The notes under the pieces: model-generated
The model's database searches: none
What the model was told of the DNA's origin: nothing
Seen by the model: only the letters and a program-made list of their open reading frames with translations
In this document: in pieces, positions 25,091 through 33,067 of the stretch
Layout: every line of letters starts with the position of its first letter
Numbering within the stretch: position 1 is the first letter of the stretch
Made by a program: the position numbers and the translations under genes
Assembly (NCBI GenBank): GCA_017985985.1
Contig: JAGNWK010000020.1
Location: 1 to 38,537 of the forward strand
DNA from: Oligoflexales bacterium
Lineage (GTDB): Bacteria; Bdellovibrionota_B; Oligoflexia; Oligoflexales; Bog-1112
Direction: 5' to 3'
Length of the DNA: 38,537 nt

Positions 25091-26607
25091 TGTTTGCTAA
25101 AATTTTAAAGTCAAAACTCTTTTTTTATTGGTTTAGGTGGTCTCTCCGGCCAGTATCTGTGATCAGTGCTCTCCTGGCTGTTTCAGCGGAGGCTGCTGAG
25201 CCTTTTGTGGTGAAAATTGATAGTCCGTCTTTTCGAAAGCTGACTGTAGCCCTCCCTGAATTTGATGCAGGTAAGGAGACTGATGCGGTTTGGTTGTCTT
25301 TTGCGCAGCAGGGTAAGGCTGATTTTGAGAGTTTATTCCGTTTTACCGGTCTTTTTAATCTGTTGAACATTAGTGCTCTTCCAGGGCTACCTGCTATGGC
25401 GGTGAGTCCTAGTGCTTCTCTGCCTTCTGAAAAAAAAGTTGCGGAGCCTAATGTTCCTCAGCCTATTCATATTCCTGCTTTTTCTGATGTAGATGTTGCC
25501 TCGTGGCGTGCCCTTGGTGCAGAGTCCCTGACCCTTGTCAAATTTGAGAAACAGGATACTCATGTTCGCGTAGAGATAAGGACTGCTGATCTTAATCAGC
25601 TGAAGCTACTTCTCAGTCGTAGCTACACCATCACGATATCCAAAGAAAATCTTTTTGAAATTGAAAAGCAGTATCTAGATGACTTGCTGCTGGCCTATAC
25701 GGGGCGTCCAGGTATATTTCAGTCTAAAATTGTATTCCTTGGACGCTCTTCGATGTCTGTTACGAAGCAGCTGTATACTTGTGATGTACTGGGACAAAAC
25801 TTAAAACAACTGACGAAGAGAGACACTTCTCACTTGTCCCCCACCTGGGATCCAAGTGGTAAAACGGTTGTATTTTCAGCCTTAGAAAATAAAAAAGGTT
25901 ATTTTCTTTTTTCACAGGACCTGCTGACCGGCAGAACGAATCTTCTGTCTGGTTTTCCCGTTATCAACAGTGGGGGTAATATTTCCCCTCAGGGTCAGTT
26001 TGTTGTCTATTCGGCGTATGATCTGCAGAAGAAGGAGACACAGCTTTATGTCCTGAGTCTGCAGAACTCACGCAATAGGCGTTTACTCTATGCCTACCCC
26101 ACAAAGCCCTTCCAGAATGTCGGTGTCAATCTCGTCGACCCGTCTTTTTCTCCAGATGGGAAGTGGTTGGCCTATGTGTCTGATCAATATGGAAACCCAC
26201 ATATTTTTCGCCAAGAAGTCATTTGGAGCCGAGGAGCATCTGATCTTAAGTTGCAGGGGGAAGAGAAACGTCTGACTTACGCCGGGTGGTTTAATACGAT
26301 GCCAACTTGGAGTCCTGACTCCAAGAAGATTGCCTTCGCTGGTTTGGATAAAGAAATTAGGCGGTTTGATCTCTTTCTGATGAATTCGGATGGAACGCAG
26401 CTTGAACGATTGACTCTTGAGAGGGGAGACAACGAGAGTCCCTCTTTTTCAAAGAACGGACTGTTGATTATCTTTCAGTCAAATCGTATTGGGGATTCCA
26501 ACTCCAAAGGCCCAGCACAGCTCTATCTCATGAATAGGGATGGTACCGATCAAAGGAAGATTAACACCGGCCTCTACTCCTCTGAATCCCCTGAATGGGG
26601 ACCTTAA
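25090..26607 (+). CDS. tolB: Tol-Pal system beta-propeller protein TolB
   Basis: A 505-residue periplasmic protein with a signal peptide (cleavage near AEA, before AEPF). The N-terminal TolB domain spans roughly residues 35-210. The six-bladed propeller follows, with PD40/WD40-like repeats: SPTWDPSGKTVVFSA (about 247), DPSFSPDGKWLAYVSD (about 350), MPTWSPDSKKIAFAG (about 403) and ESPSFSKNGLLIIFQS (about 450). TolB links the Tol motor to Pal. About 40 residues of Pro/Ser-rich insertion after NISALPG are not usual. It is the last gene of the operon; a pal gene is not adjacent. The stop is 5 bases from a large palindromic element that could terminate the transcript. Confidence 0.95.
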   Translation: MFAKILKSKLFFYWFRWSLRPVSVISALLAVSAEAAEPFVVKIDSPSFRKLTVALPEFDAGKETDAVWLSFAQQGKADFESLFRFTGLFNLLNISALPGLPAMAVSPSASLPSEKKVAEPNVPQPIHIPAFSDVDVASWRALGAESLTLVKFEKQDTHVRVEIRTADLNQLKLLLSRSYTITISKENLFEIEKQYLDDLLLAYTGRPGIFQSKIVFLGRSSMSVTKQLYTCDVLGQNLKQLTKRDTSHLSPTWDPSGKTVVFSALENKKGYFLFSQDLLTGRTNLLSGFPVINSGGNISPQGQFVVYSAYDLQKKETQLYVLSLQNSRNRRLLYAYPTKPFQNVGVNLVDPSFSPDGKWLAYVSDQYGNPHIFRQEVIWSRGASDLKLQGEEKRLTYAGWFNTMPTWSPDSKKIAFAGLDKEIRRFDLFLMNSDGTQLERLTLERGDNESPSFSKNGLLIIFQSNRIGDSNSKGPAQLYLMNRDGTDQRKINTGLYSSESPEWGP

Positions 26608-26611
26608 ATCT

Positions 26612-26733
26612 AGGAAGCATTCCACAAGTCGTATAGCAAGGCATTGAGGAGCGAGCAGCGCAGTTTACTTGCTGGTAAATGAGCGGCGCAGCGACGAAAA
26701 TAGCGCAGCTAAACGACTTGTGGAATGCTTCCT
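26612..26733. repeat. 122-bp palindromic element with perfect 21-bp arms
   Basis: The arm AGGAAGCATTCCACAAGTCG plus T (26612-26632) is repeated perfectly in inverse orientation at 26713-26733. Between them is a G/C-rich core (GAGGAGCGAGCAGCGCAG, GCGGCGCAGCGACG) around a smaller hairpin, TTTAC-TTGCTG-GTAAA. It fills the gap between the convergent tolB and cytochrome genes almost exactly and could serve as a bidirectional terminator. No T-tract is present, and no coding potential was seen. Confidence 0.88.
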
Positions 26734-26739
26734 GCTATT

Positions 26740-27174
26740 CTATTGGTTGCAGTAATTGAGGATGGTTTGCGTATCTCCACTGCTCATCTCGCCACTAGGA
26801 GGCATGCTTCCCGAATTTACAGCATTATAGATCTCATTCTTTGCTGAAACTGTAGCTGATTCTGAACCGACAAACCTAGGTCGCCTTCCTGAACTTCCGT
26901 GACAAGAGCCACAGTTTTTAGATAATATAGTATTTACAGCAGTAAAAGAAACTTGACTAGAACTTGTACCCGAAGAGCCTGAAGATTGTGAGCCCGTGTT
27001 ATCCTGACCTCCTGTCGTGGATGTATCGGTATTTGTTGCTGTATCTGTGCCGGAGTCAGAATTAGTGTCTGTCGAAGAAGATCGCGCAGCCACCTTTTCG
27101 GTCGGCGCGCTCCCGCATCGATGCAGAGCAATCGAAAGACCAAGGGCCAACAAAGTTGACATCACTATTTTCAT
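26740..27174 (-). CDS. small one-heme cytochrome c, putative lipoprotein
   Basis: A 144-residue exported protein. The signal region ends in LHRCGS, so Cys may be lipidated, though the lipobox is poor. A Ser/Thr/Asp/Gly-rich linker of about 50 residues (TDTNSDSGTDTATNTDT and similar) follows, acting as a flexible tether. The C-terminal cytochrome domain has CGSCH (C88, C91, H92) and a likely distal Met in GSMPPSG. It should carry an electron between periplasmic or outer-membrane partners. ATG 27174 has AAGGA at ideal spacing. It is the last gene of the yceI-like/cytochrome operon, 21 bases after the heme-barrel gene. Confidence 0.85.
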   Translation of the reverse strand: MKIVMSTLLALGLSIALHRCGSAPTEKVAARSSSTDTNSDSGTDTATNTDTSTTGGQDNTGSQSSGSSGTSSSQVSFTAVNTILSKNCGSCHGSSGRRPRFVGSESATVSAKNEIYNAVNSGSMPPSGEMSSGDTQTILNYCNQ

Positions 27175-27195
27175 CACGGTTCCTTCTTCTCAAAA

Positions 27196-28371
27196 TCAAA
27201 GCCACAAGTGAAATTGAGCTAATAGATCCCAATAATTTTTCTGATTCGTACTTGAACTTATAGTCGTATTATACGCGGACAATAGAAGCTCAATCCGTTG
27301 TATCGGAAAAAATTGAAGACCAGGACCTATGCGAATTTGGTCCACTTCCAGAAAAGTGTCTGGTCTGGAATAATCAAAACTACAGATCCCAAAAAGGCCT
27401 CGTCGAAAAAGATAATGACCTTGAGCCATTCCATAAACTGAGTTTGTACTTTGCTGAGTTGAGATAACAGTTTGACGGACTCCTCCCCCCTCGATGAGTA
27501 GGCTATTACCTTCCTCAAATCCGATGCTAGAGTGCATGGCATACATTAGAAATTTCCTGTAGTGAGAGCTTGAGCTTAAAAGAGAAGCTCCTACGCGACT
27601 TTTCTTACTAGTTATGAAGTTAAAAGAAGAGGTGATGCCTTTTTGTCTCAAGTTTTCATCTTGAGCAAAATTCCCTAGAAACGGTTGGACTCCAAGTTCA
27701 TACGTTTTAGTGACATAGTGAAGTAAGGCTCCATGAGTCTGATCATTTTGTCCATGACGAGTTAGTGTTCGGCTGTAAGAGGTATGATCAGGAATACGAA
27801 TACCAAAGACTTTATCCATTAAACCAACATATAACCCTATTGCCTTGCTTAACCTGTATCCTACGTAATGTTCCCTAGACCGATAGCTGGCCTCATCGTT
27901 ATTGACTTGTCCGTATGGTTTTGATGCATGGGCCATCTGCCCAACAATAAGCAATTGTGAAAAATCAGGGGGAAGGATAACTAGAGAGGCACTAAGATCC
28001 ATGCTGATAAGACGAGAAGAGCTTGATCTCGTTCCGACAGCACTCACTAAATATAAATCACGAAGATTAAACGAAGGTCTCAACCAAGAATTCGATGGAG
28101 CTTGAAAAAAAAAACCAGATCTTTCAGCAATCTTCTCATCAGATACATGTTCGTCTAAAAACATTTTATCTGAAATGGCAGAAGCTCCCACTGCACGCCC
28201 ATAGTCTGTAAGAGGACCATTCCCAAATGGATTGTAGTGGCAACTCATACAGGACTGGTAGCCATAGCTTATAAAATTAGGATAGGCCAGGAGATTTTTG
28301 GATAAGGCAAAGCAAGAAATAAAGACCCAAAAGAAGATATTCCCTATGTTTTTAAACATAATTTTTACCAT
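27196..28371 (-). CDS. putative outer-membrane protein with an N-terminal c-type heme site
   Basis: A 391-residue exported protein with a signal peptide (cleavage near LLA, before YPNF). Just inside the mature N-terminus is a single heme motif, SCMSCHYNPFGNGPLTDYG (C41, C44, H45). The remaining 330 residues are alternating strands rich in aromatics, Ser and Gly, ending in LLAQFHLWL, as expected for a beta-barrel ending in a hydrophobic residue. I infer a porin-cytochrome-like protein placing a heme at the periplasmic mouth; the exact family is not named. The start is uncertain: ATG 28371 is chosen to give a normal signal peptide, with GTG 28404 and ATG 28359 as alternatives; none has a good ribosome site. 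Confidence 0.72.
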   Translation of the reverse strand: MVKIMFKNIGNIFFWVFISCFALSKNLLAYPNFISYGYQSCMSCHYNPFGNGPLTDYGRAVGASAISDKMFLDEHVSDEKIAERSGFFFQAPSNSWLRPSFNLRDLYLVSAVGTRSSSSRLISMDLSASLVILPPDFSQLLIVGQMAHASKPYGQVNNDEASYRSREHYVGYRLSKAIGLYVGLMDKVFGIRIPDHTSYSRTLTRHGQNDQTHGALLHYVTKTYELGVQPFLGNFAQDENLRQKGITSSFNFITSKKSRVGASLLSSSSHYRKFLMYAMHSSIGFEEGNSLLIEGGGVRQTVISTQQSTNSVYGMAQGHYLFRRGLFGICSFDYSRPDTFLEVDQIRIGPGLQFFPIQRIELLLSAYNTTISSSTNQKNYWDLLAQFHLWL

Positions 28372-28420
28372 TAAAAGAAGTCTGTGAATCGCCAAGCTGC
28401 CCACTTCAAAAAGTTTATAG

Positions 28421-28870
28421 TCACTGCATGCCGTTAATCCAATTTACGAGAGTGTCGTAATCGCTTTGAGATAAAGCGTCGCCATCTTTCGGCATCGAAC
28501 CACCATTGTTTATCAGAATAGAAATAAGTTGGCTGTTATTGGCATCTCCTGACGTAACAAGTTCAGAACTAGACCAGCTTTTATCAGTCGTGTAAGAGCT
28601 CCAGTTGGAATGACAAGCCATGCAATTCGTTTTAAGAATAGCTATGCTTGCTTTTGTGGATGCACTTATGGTGGCGTTGGTAGAACCGCCTTCGAGTGCA
28701 GCTAGCTGTTTGTCTTGCGAATCAGAGTTATAACTCTGTCCACATTGAATACAGACAAACAGCAAACATACCTGACCCATTCGTAAAATTTGAGATTTCA
28801 CAAAAATCTTTCTTGTGGGATGGTTCCTAATAGTATGGAACGACATAAAGACGGATCTCATGCGTAGCAT
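28421..28870 (-). CDS. small cytochrome c, putative lipoprotein
   Basis: A 149-residue exported protein with a hydrophobic signal ending in LLFVCIQCGQS (probable lipidated Cys at CGQS). A short Ser/Thr linker follows, then a class I-like cytochrome domain with CMACH (C83, C86, H87) and GGSMPKDG as the likely distal Met. The C-terminal helix is SDYDTLVNWING, typical of small cytochromes c. ATG 28870 overlaps the upstream stop (ATGA), implying coupled translation, but it would give a long 30-residue n-region; GTG 28801 or ATG 28780 would give a normal signal. It lies between the YceI-like and heme-barrel genes. Confidence 0.82.
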   Translation of the reverse strand: MLRMRSVFMSFHTIRNHPTRKIFVKSQILRMGQVCLLFVCIQCGQSYNSDSQDKQLAALEGGSTNATISASTKASIAILKTNCMACHSNWSSYTTDKSWSSSELVTSGDANNSQLISILINNGGSMPKDGDALSQSDYDTLVNWINGMQ

Positions 28871-29394
28871 CAGTAACTGATTGTCACTTTCAAAACAACT
28901 TCGTCCTCTACTCCGAGACCCATGTAGCTGATGCCATTGATCTCAAAATCCTTAAGGCTAAGATTGAATTCAGCTGTTGCTTGATTAAGAGGTTTTTTAT
29001 TCCCATCTAACAGTTCGTGATACTCAAAGCTTATCGGTTTCTCATGACCTAGAATACTAATCTTAGCCGTACCTTTATTGTTTTTAGCTAGAATCTGGGT
29101 CGCTATAATCGATTTGATTTTTTTGTTAGCTGTAAGCTTTTTTCTGAGGTGCTCATCTCTCAAATCTATCCCTGTCTTTAAAGAATCAATAGGCACTTCA
29201 ATTTTTTCAGCTGAAATCGTGTCACCCTTTTTGATCCCTTTCCCAGAGATATTCTCTGATGTGACGGTAAATGAACCAGCAGGAGATAGCGACACCTCCA
29301 CCTCTACAGAGTCTTTCATCTTGTCAGAAGAAAGCAGTGTTTGGGGAAGACCCAGAGCTAGTAATGCTGAACAGATCCATAAAATATTTTTCAA
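28870..29394 (-). CDS. YceI-like periplasmic protein
   Basis: A 174-residue exported protein: signal peptide KNILWICSALLALGLPQTLL, then a YceI-type fold. Visible hallmarks are GSFTV, the IPIDSLKTGIDLRDEHLR-type segment (here EVPIDSLKTGIDLRDEHL), and the final GISYMGLGVEDEVVLKV. YceI proteins are lipocalin-like and bind isoprenoid lipids; several are linked to electron-transfer genes. A strong ribosome site, AAGGAG, precedes ATG 29394. It heads a four-gene operon with two cytochrome lipoproteins and a heme-containing barrel. A TTGACA at 29489-29494 (minus) may belong to its promoter, but no good -10 follows. Confidence 0.8.
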   Translation of the reverse strand: MKNILWICSALLALGLPQTLLSSDKMKDSVEVEVSLSPAGSFTVTSENISGKGIKKGDTISAEKIEVPIDSLKTGIDLRDEHLRKKLTANKKIKSIIATQILAKNNKGTAKISILGHEKPISFEYHELLDGNKKPLNQATAEFNLSLKDFEINGISYMGLGVEDEVVLKVTISY

Positions 29395-29546
29395 GAGTTC
29401 TCCTTAAGGAAGTAAAAAGGAAAGAAATCGAGAGCTGCAATTGATCCCAAGTTCTCTGCAGATTTGAAAGAGGTTCTCAATTTCAAATTGTCAAACGAAA
29501 ACGAACTTGCAACTTAGCTTCATTTTATCATATTGGGAGGATAACC

Positions 29547-29564
29547 ATGTTGGCACTGGACTAG
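29547..29564 (+). other. possible 5-codon leader ORF with strong ribosome site
   Basis: ATG TTG GCA CTG GAC TAG follows GGGAGG at 6 bases, 62 bases before the amidotransferase start. The ribosome site is much better than that of many genes here. It could be a translated leader or a chance occurrence in the 231-base divergent gap. Confidence 0.25.
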
Positions 29565-29625
29565 TGGAGTACATATAGTCTTCAGGACTTGACGAGACTG
29601 CCGATAAGAAGAGCTGGGGGTGTCT

Positions 29626-30498
29626 ATGTGTCGATTTATTGCTTACAAAGGTACGCCGATACTGCTGGATGATCTGCTCTTTAAGCCAAAACATTCTCTT
29701 ATCCAACAGAGTTATCATGCTCAGGAACTGGAGGAGCCCCTCAATGGGGATGGATTCGGGATTGGCTGGTACAGCCAGGAAGTAAACCCAGCTCCAGCGG
29801 TGTTTGTCTCAACCACTCCGGCTTGGAATAACCGCAACTTAAAAAGTATGTCCCCTCGCATCAAGAGCAATTGTCTTTTTGCACATGTCCGGGCTGCTAG
29901 TATGGGTGATATCAGCGAGGCTAATTGTCATCCTTTCCAATTTGGAAACTGGATGTTTATGCATAATGGTGGAATAGAAGGGTTTGCCTTTATCAAGCGG
30001 CAAGTTCAGCAGCAATTATCGAATAGTGTATTTAACTGGCTCCGTGGGCAAACTGATAGCGAGCATTTTTTTGGTATGTTTATGGAGCAGATTCTCCCTA
30101 AACAGGATACGGCAGGGCCGGCAGAAGTTATGGCTGCTATGGAGGTATGTGTCCGAACCATAACAGCTATGAAGTCTCAGCTCGGTATTCAAGAGCCCAC
30201 CTATTTAAATACCTGTGTGACGAATGGTAAATTTCTTGTGGGAACTCGCTGTATAGTCTATTCTCCCGGGGTTTTGAAGGAAGAGGAAGCCCCGTCGCTC
30301 TACTTCTCTGCAGGCAAGCAGTATGTGTGTGAGGGGAACTCTTGTCGGATGGTTGATCAAGGTAAAGATAAACAGTCAGCTATGATCGTGTCGGAGAGGC
30401 TGACAGATAATGGTGAAGACTGGGTAAAAATTCCAGAGAACCATTTCGTTATCATTCACCCAAACTTGGCAGCTCAAGTGGTTCCTATGCAAATCTAG
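29626..30498 (+). CDS. class II glutamine amidotransferase (YafJ/EgtC-like)
   Basis: A 290-residue cytosolic protein of the Ntn-hydrolase class II amidotransferase family. It begins MCRFIAYKG, so Cys2 becomes the N-terminal nucleophile after Met removal; this decides the start at 29626 rather than the GTG two codons earlier, and GGGGG lies just upstream. Further signatures are the NGDGFGIGWY loop, the AHVRAAS oxyanion/Arg region, NCHPF, the FMHNGGI motif and TDSEHFF. It hydrolyses a glutamine-like amide; the true substrate of YafJ-type proteins is unknown. EgtC (ergothioneine synthesis) is an alternative, but no other egt genes are nearby. A 5-codon mini-ORF precedes it at 29547. Confidence 0.9.
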   Translation: MCRFIAYKGTPILLDDLLFKPKHSLIQQSYHAQELEEPLNGDGFGIGWYSQEVNPAPAVFVSTTPAWNNRNLKSMSPRIKSNCLFAHVRAASMGDISEANCHPFQFGNWMFMHNGGIEGFAFIKRQVQQQLSNSVFNWLRGQTDSEHFFGMFMEQILPKQDTAGPAEVMAAMEVCVRTITAMKSQLGIQEPTYLNTCVTNGKFLVGTRCIVYSPGVLKEEEAPSLYFSAGKQYVCEGNSCRMVDQGKDKQSAMIVSERLTDNGEDWVKIPENHFVIIHPNLAAQVVPMQI

Positions 30499-30527
30499 GG
30501 ACCATCCTGTCTCGATAGATTTTTAAA

Positions 30528-31508
30528 ATGAAAACGACCAAATTACTTGTGAACAGACAGCAGGATAAGCTTAACATCGATAAAGCTATCCTTTCTCTCT
30601 ATCCTCAACTTTCTCGGAGGAAAATACGCAGAATCTTAGATGCGGGTGGGATTTTTCTGAATGAGAGAAAAGTTTATGTTGCCTCTGAGAGGGTGGCGAC
30701 TGGGGATGAGGTGCTCATGCGCTACGACCCCAATGACTCCGACCTTGTGGCCCCAGAGAGGCTAGCCTTCAAACCTGGCGATATACTCTTTGATGAGCAG
30801 GGTATTTTAGCTGTCAATAAACCACCCCACATGGTTTCGGTCCCGACACGCTCCGATCGTACGCAAACCGTTTTAGCTGCCTTGAAGGAGTTTGAGCTAA
30901 CGAATGGGAAAAATCTGAAAGAGTCTTCTGATCGGAAAGCAGACGAACTCTTCGTTTGTCATCGTCTGGATAAGGAAACGAGTGGAGTCCTGCTCTGTGC
31001 GAAAAACCAAAAAAGTACAGAATGGGTGATGGAGCAGTTTAAGAAGAGACAGGTCAAGAAATGCTACTACGCGCTTGTTTATGGGATCCCGGAGCAAGAT
31101 CGTTGGACGGTGGAGTGTTATCTGTCAGATATTGATAAAGCAGGGCTTGTCAGGGTTGTTCATGCGGGAGGAAAGAGTTCTCGGACACAATTTGAAGTGC
31201 TTTCTGTGAATCTAAAACAAAGGATTTCCCTTCTGGCTTGTTACCCAGAAACTGGCAGGAGTCACCAAATTCGGGTTCATCTGCAGGTTTCAAAACTGCC
31301 CTTGCTGGGTGATAAGAAGTATGGTGACGTACCTCTTTTTTTGCCAGAGTCTTGGCTGAACTTGACCTTGAATCATCAGTTTTTGCACGCGTATTCGGTG
31401 GAATTTTTTCCAAGTCCATCTGCTGAGAAAAAGATTTTGATTTCAGCTCCTCAGCTACCTAAAAATTTTGCTGCTCTTTTGGAACAGGCTCATTTAAATC
31501 CCAAATAG
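30528..31508 (+). CDS. RluA-family 23S rRNA/tRNA pseudouridine synthase
   Basis: A 326-residue protein. An S4 RNA-binding domain occupies about residues 12-70 (LSRRKIRRILDAGGIFLNERKV). The RluA catalytic domain follows with HRLDKETSGVLLCAK (catalytic D148), VKKCYYALVYG, and TGRSHQIRVHL in the C-terminal motif. It converts uridine to pseudouridine in structured RNA. RluC or RluD-type targets (23S rRNA) are likely, but the exact site cannot be read from sequence. ATG 30528 lies 29 bases after the amidotransferase stop with little ribosome site; the two probably share a transcript. Confidence 0.92.
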   Translation: MKTTKLLVNRQQDKLNIDKAILSLYPQLSRRKIRRILDAGGIFLNERKVYVASERVATGDEVLMRYDPNDSDLVAPERLAFKPGDILFDEQGILAVNKPPHMVSVPTRSDRTQTVLAALKEFELTNGKNLKESSDRKADELFVCHRLDKETSGVLLCAKNQKSTEWVMEQFKKRQVKKCYYALVYGIPEQDRWTVECYLSDIDKAGLVRVVHAGGKSSRTQFEVLSVNLKQRISLLACYPETGRSHQIRVHLQVSKLPLLGDKKYGDVPLFLPESWLNLTLNHQFLHAYSVEFFPSPSAEKKILISAPQLPKNFAALLEQAHLNPK

Positions 31509-31576
31509 ACTGAGTCAAAAAACGCATCTATATGTTATATTTGTTGATTTCTCAATAATTTCTGTAAGTTTCCGAT

Positions 31577-32848
31577 ATGAGTCTTATGGAAAAGAAGAAC
31601 GTATCTAAGAAAAAAAACAAGAAAGATCCAGCACAAGACAAACTCAGACTGTCGGACGGTCTGATAGTCGGTGATGGGGCTCTCCTTTTAGATATTTTTC
31701 AAAACTTTCCAGATATTATTCATTCCGTCAATTCAGAAGGTCGTATCGTTTTTACCAATAAAAAGGCGACTGAGCTGCTAGGTTATAGCCATGAGGAGTT
31801 GATTGGGAAGCTTGTTTATGAATGCTACGCAGACGAGATTCAAGATTTGGTGAAGGCGGGTTTTGCTGAACTTAAGAAGACAGGCTTTAAGGAGCGGGTT
31901 GAAAGCTGGCTTAAAACAAAGGATGGCACGATTATCCCCGTTGAGATCAGGTCTCTTTCTCTTTATGATAAAGATCGAAAATTTGTAAAGACCTTTAGCA
32001 TCATCCGTGACATGAGGGAAATGAATAAACTCCGTTCACAGATTGTTCAGCAAGGTAAGCTGGCAGCCATCGGTGAGCTTGCCAGTGGGATTATGCATGA
32101 TATCCGCAATCCACTCGCTATTGTTTCTTCTTATAACAATCTTTTTCATCGTTTTTTAGAAGCCATCCCACAGCAGGCCTTAGTAAAGCGTGATGATGCT
32201 CTGCGAGGTGCTAGCAAGCAGATTAAAAAGCAGGATCTAATCAAGGGAGACGATCATAATTCTATGGGTTGGTTTCTCACCCAAAAAGATTTTTATCAAC
32301 TGCAGAATTGTCAAAAAGCCATTGCGAAAGCAGAGCAGCGTATAGAAAGACTGACTCGTCATCTTCAAAGATTTGTCCATGAAGAGGACGAAAAGGTCGA
32401 AGATTTTTTACTGAGTTCTGTTCTAGAAGATGCCCTTCTTATGTCTGAAACGAAGTTGAGGGATAGTGGAGCAGAGCTTAGCAATCAGATAAAAGGCTTA
32501 GACGCGATGCTTAGAGCCAGACCGCATCAACTGGAACAAGTCTTGATTAATGTATTGATCAACGCTGCAGATGCCGTTGCAAAATCTGCCAAAAAGTTGA
32601 TTTCTATTTCGCTTACTGAGGAAACAAATAAAGCTACCATCTCTATTACGGACACAGGATCCGGTATCAAGAAAGAAGATCTTCCTTATATTTTTGATAC
32701 CTTCTTCACAACCAAACCACAAGGTGAGGGTACAGGATTAGGTCTCTCTATTTGTCAACGGATCATCAAGCAGGAGGGTGGAGAAATTGAGATAAGTAGT
32801 AAGGAGAATGTCGGAACTCAGGTGAGAATCATTCTTCCTTGTCTGTAA
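31577..32848 (+). CDS. soluble PAS-domain sensor histidine kinase (orphan)
   Basis: A 423-residue cytosolic kinase. A Lys-rich N-terminus is followed by a PAS domain (about residues 40-155: FPDIIHSVNSEGRIVFTNKKATELLGY). A HisKA helix carries the phospho-acceptor H174 in SGIMHDIRNPLAI, and the HATPase domain has the N-box (LINVLINAADA), DTGSGI, DTFFTT and GEGTGLGLS. About 65 residues separate the H-box helix from the next HisKA helix, more than usual, with an Asp/Lys-rich insertion. No membrane segment is visible, so it senses a cytosolic signal. No response regulator is adjacent. ATG 31577 is chosen; ATG 31586 is an alternative. Confidence 0.93.
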   Translation: MSLMEKKNVSKKKNKKDPAQDKLRLSDGLIVGDGALLLDIFQNFPDIIHSVNSEGRIVFTNKKATELLGYSHEELIGKLVYECYADEIQDLVKAGFAELKKTGFKERVESWLKTKDGTIIPVEIRSLSLYDKDRKFVKTFSIIRDMREMNKLRSQIVQQGKLAAIGELASGIMHDIRNPLAIVSSYNNLFHRFLEAIPQQALVKRDDALRGASKQIKKQDLIKGDDHNSMGWFLTQKDFYQLQNCQKAIAKAEQRIERLTRHLQRFVHEEDEKVEDFLLSSVLEDALLMSETKLRDSGAELSNQIKGLDAMLRARPHQLEQVLINVLINAADAVAKSAKKLISISLTEETNKATISITDTGSGIKKEDLPYIFDTFFTTKPQGEGTGLGLSICQRIIKQEGGEIEISSKENVGTQVRIILPCL

Positions 32849-32953
32849 GCTTTTTGGGTATAAAATAGCATTTTTTCTTCCAAATGCTCTTCTCTGCAAA
32901 ATAGCCATACCACTTCATCTTGCCTGTGGCATAAATTGCTGCAGCAAATCAAG

Positions 32954-32983
32954 TTGTTATATTTAAATTTAGAAAAGTATCAT
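32954..32983 (+). promoter_or_regulatory. putative promoter before the 33.1-kb secreted-protein gene
   Basis: TTGTTA (32954-32959) and TATCAT (32978-32983) are separated by 18 bases in an A/T-rich stretch. A perfect palindrome lies 33 bases downstream, between this promoter and the start codon at 33068. Confidence 0.33.
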
Positions 32984-33015
32984 ATTTTGATTTCCTTTTT
33001 TTTGAGGCTGTCGTA

Positions 33016-33031
33016 GGTTCGCATGCGAACC
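33016..33031. promoter_or_regulatory. perfect 16-bp palindrome, candidate operator
   Basis: GGTTCGCATGCGAACC reads the same on both strands with no spacer. It lies between the putative promoter (32954-32983) and the ribosome site (AAGGAG, 33057-33062) of the following gene, where a dimeric regulator could block transcription. It could equally be a small cruciform or hairpin in the leader. Confidence 0.4.
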
Positions 33032-33067
33032 CGAAATATCATCATGAGTTACACTCAAGGAGATTGC

